From: Paraburkholderia silviterrae
GTDB lineage: Bacteria > Pseudomonadota > Gammaproteobacteria > Burkholderiales > Burkholderiaceae
Assembly: GCF_004353915.1 (NCBI RefSeq)
Contig: NZ_SMRP01000005.1
Span: forward strand, 59,189 to 101,218
Direction: 5' to 3'
DNA length: 42,030 nt
Of this stretch, positions 40,389-42,030 are shown piece by piece. The notes beneath the pieces were generated by a model. The model was given only the letters and a program-made list of their open reading frames with translations, did no database searches and was not told the DNA's origin. Every line of letters starts with the position of its first letter. Within the stretch, counting starts at the first letter, position 1. A program made the translations under genes and the position numbers.

Positions 40389-41300
40389 ATGCCCTTTTCC
40401 TCCCCCGCCACCTCGCTTCCTGCCGAGCTTGCCGACATTCCGCCGGAATTCGAGCCGACGCCCGCGCACCCCATCCGCGTGCGCTCCCGGCCCATGGCTG
40501 CCGGCGTGCGCATCGCGCTGCATACGCACGCGTGGGCGCAGCTCGCCTATGCGTCGCGCGGGGTGCTGCGCATGGCCACGCCGGGGACGACGTGGATGGT
40601 CCCGCCTTCGCGGGCCATCTGGGTGCCGCCGTTCATCACGCATGAGGTGGTGATCGTCGAGGATGCGTTCCTGCGCACGCTCTATGTCGACGAATCGGTG
40701 ATTCCGCCCGGGCTCGATGCCTGCCGCGTGGTCGAAGTATCGGGCCTGCTGCGCGAGGCGATCGCCGCGTTCGACGAACGCGCCATCGGCCCTGCGCGCG
40801 AGCGCCTGCTAGGCGCCATCGCACTCGACGAGATCACGCGCTCGGCGCCGCTGCCGCTCTCCGTGCCGATGCCCGAGGAAAAGCGCCTGCGTTCGCTGTG
40901 CGAGGCGCTGCTCGCCGATCCGGCCGGTCCGGGTTCGCTCGAGTACTGGGCCGAGCACGTGGGCGCGAGCACGCGCACGATCGCGCGGTTGTTCCGGCAG
41001 GAGCTCGGCGTGAGTTTTTCGCAGTGGCGCCAGCAGGCGATCCTCGCTCGGGCGATTCCGCTGCTGAATCAGGGCAAGCCCATGGCTGTCGTGGCACAGG
41101 AACTCGGCTATCAAAGCCAGAGTGCGTTTTCGGCCATGTTCCGGCGCGCGTTTGGCGAGAGCCCGCGCGCGTTCATTGCGCGGGGAACGGGCGAACGTGA
41201 ATACGACCCACGGGAGGAAGACGTGGCGACCGACATGGCAACCGACGCGCCGATTGACGCGACGCCAACTGGATCGGGGACCGCGCGCCGCGACGCCTGA
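40389..41300 (+). CDS. AraC-family transcriptional regulator with cupin N-terminus
   Basis: In the 303-residue product, the N-terminal cupin-type ligand domain has HTHAWAQLAYASRGVLRM and IWVPPFITHEV. The C-terminal AraC DNA-binding domain has two helix-turn-helices: YWAEHVGASTRTIARLFRQE and AVVAQELGYQSQSAFSAMFR. It resembles the NimR/YeaM type of regulator. In that group targets are often an adjacent transporter, which is not found here. In-frame starts at 40179 and 40359 exist; 40389 is preferred because a TACAAT box overlaps 40359. The C-terminal ~30 residues are Asp/Thr/Ala-rich. Confidence 0.88.
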   Translation: MPFSSPATSLPAELADIPPEFEPTPAHPIRVRSRPMAAGVRIALHTHAWAQLAYASRGVLRMATPGTTWMVPPSRAIWVPPFITHEVVIVEDAFLRTLYVDESVIPPGLDACRVVEVSGLLREAIAAFDERAIGPARERLLGAIALDEITRSAPLPLSVPMPEEKRLRSLCEALLADPAGPGSLEYWAEHVGASTRTIARLFRQELGVSFSQWRQQAILARAIPLLNQGKPMAVVAQELGYQSQSAFSAMFRRAFGESPRAFIARGTGEREYDPREEDVATDMATDAPIDATPTGSGTARRDA

Positions 41301-41360
41301 GCGCGCATCGCGCGCTGGCCGCCAGGACAGCGCTGCTGGCCGTTGGCCCGCTCAGGCTCT

Positions 41361-41825
41361 TCAAACCAGCCGCGTCATATGCCGGATCGAGCCAAGACGC
41401 GCGAGGCGTGGCCCCGCCACCCGGTAGCCCATGCGCAAATAGAGCCGTGCCGCGGGATTGTCGACGAACACGCGCAGTTGCAGCTCGCGCAGGCCGCGCT
41501 CGCGCGCCCAGCGATGCGACATGTCGAGCAGGAAGGTCCCCGCGCCGTTGCCGCGATAGCCTTCGGCGATCTGCACGTCGCGGATGTGCAGCGAGTCGCC
41601 CTCTTGCGTCACGCGCAGCACGCCGATGGCCTCGCCGTCGAGCTCGAGAATGAAATTCTCCGATTCGCGGTAGCTGGCGAGAAAGAGGTCGCCGCGCCAG
41701 ATCAGATGATGCCGCTGGTAGTAGCCCCCCATGTTCCGGCGCGTCAGCGACTCGGCGAACTCGAAGTCGCTCATGGTGGCGTGACGTAGCTGGAAGCGCG
41801 ACGGGATGTCGTTCGGTGCGAACAT
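41361..41825 (-). CDS. GNAT-family N-acetyltransferase
   Basis: In the 154-residue product, the acetyl-CoA motif VQIAEGYRGNGAGTFLLDM and the C-terminal LRVFVDNPAARLYLRMGYRV fit the GNAT fold. The acceptor is unknown. The ATG at 41825 is used; a TTG three codons earlier is possible. There is no clear ribosome site. It is convergent with the AraC gene. Confidence 0.88.
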   Translation of the reverse strand: MFAPNDIPSRFQLRHATMSDFEFAESLTRRNMGGYYQRHHLIWRGDLFLASYRESENFILELDGEAIGVLRVTQEGDSLHIRDVQIAEGYRGNGAGTFLLDMSHRWARERGLRELQLRVFVDNPAARLYLRMGYRVAGPRLARLGSIRHMTRLV

Positions 41826-41934
41826 GGCAGGCAACGCGGAAATTCGAAAGTTCCGACAACGCTACGATAACGCGCCCGCTCAGGCAATGGCCGTTTGTCC
41901 GTATCCGGCGTGGATGGCGAGGGTGAGGGAGAAA

Positions 41935-41967
41935 TAGAAAAAGCCCGCTGGAAATCCAGCGGGCTTT
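41935..41967 (-). terminator. Rho-independent terminator after tRNA-Asp
   Basis: Arms AAAGCCCGCTGG and CCAGCGGGCTTT (41940-41951, 41956-41967) enclose a 4-nt loop. On the minus strand the stem is followed by TTTTTC. It begins 5 nt after the tRNA 3' end. Confidence 0.9.
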
Positions 41968-41972
41968 GATTC

Positions 41973-42030
41973 TGGCGGAGCGGACGGGACTCGAACCCGC
42001 GACCCCCGGCGTGACAGGCCGGTATTCTAA
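41973..42030 (-). tRNA. tRNA-Asp(GTC), 5' part beyond the window
   Basis: On the minus strand the 3' 58 nt of a tRNA are present. They comprise a D-arm remnant, an anticodon stem with GTC anticodon (complement of 42013-42015), a GGTTCGAGTCC T-arm, and the acceptor CCGCTCC followed by an encoded GCCA end (41973). The sequence matches bacterial tRNA-Asp. Confidence 0.95.

Overview
The window is a GC-rich chromosomal segment of a betaproteobacterium, most likely Burkholderiaceae (Paraburkholderia/Burkholderia/Caballeronia type). This is judged from codon use, from the gene order smc-zipA-ligA, dapC-dapD-arsC-like-dapE-prmB, alr-radA and tsaB-rimI-udg, and from close resemblance of many proteins to that group. 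I see no prophage, transposase, integrase, CRISPR array or rRNA. The content is core and conserved-accessory metabolism.

Layout. 1-1.5 kb: the 3' part of an RluF-like rRNA pseudouridine synthase whose N-terminus is a 69-bp tandem coding repeat. 1.5-9.5 kb (minus): smc, zipA, ligA and def (chromosome condensation, division, ligation, N-terminal deformylation), with a terminator between zipA and ligA. 9.7-10.8 kb (minus): an EamA-type transporter. 11.2-16 kb (plus): the lysine/peptidoglycan set dapC, dapD, an ArsC/Spx-like gene and dapE, then prmB. 16.2-21.7 kb: a cardiolipin-synthase-type phospholipase D, a glutathione peroxidase (minus), a YheS-like ABC-F protein and an alpha-methylacyl-CoA racemase-like enzyme. 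21.7-24.7 kb (minus): a small DUF2866-like protein, radA and alr. 24.9-27.2 kb (plus): lplT and thiD. 27.2-30.8 kb (minus): a tightly overlapping block tsaB-rimI-udg-DUF1853-like. 31-33.5 kb (plus): an acyl-CoA-binding protein and a DEAD-box RNA helicase with a structured leader and 3' end.

33.5-39.7 kb holds the glyoxylate shunt. aceA sits behind an unusually AT-rich control region with a 34-bp inverted repeat and a 16-bp perfect palindrome. A universal stress protein and a divergent lysR / haloacid-dehalogenase pair follow, then aceB. Isocitrate lyase makes glyoxylate and malate synthase consumes it. The dehalogenase could feed glycolate to the same route. The end of the window has a gamma-glutamylcyclotransferase-like gene, an AraC regulator, a GNAT acetyltransferase and the 3' part of tRNA-Asp(GTC) with its terminator.

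No wholly new system is evident. The most notable items are the aceA control region, the low-complexity extensions on several nucleic-acid enzymes (RluF-like, UDG, DEAD-box), the overlapping tsaB-rimI-udg-DUF1853 block, a 14-bp periodic array at 21.7 kb, and several long perfect hairpins in intergenic DNA.
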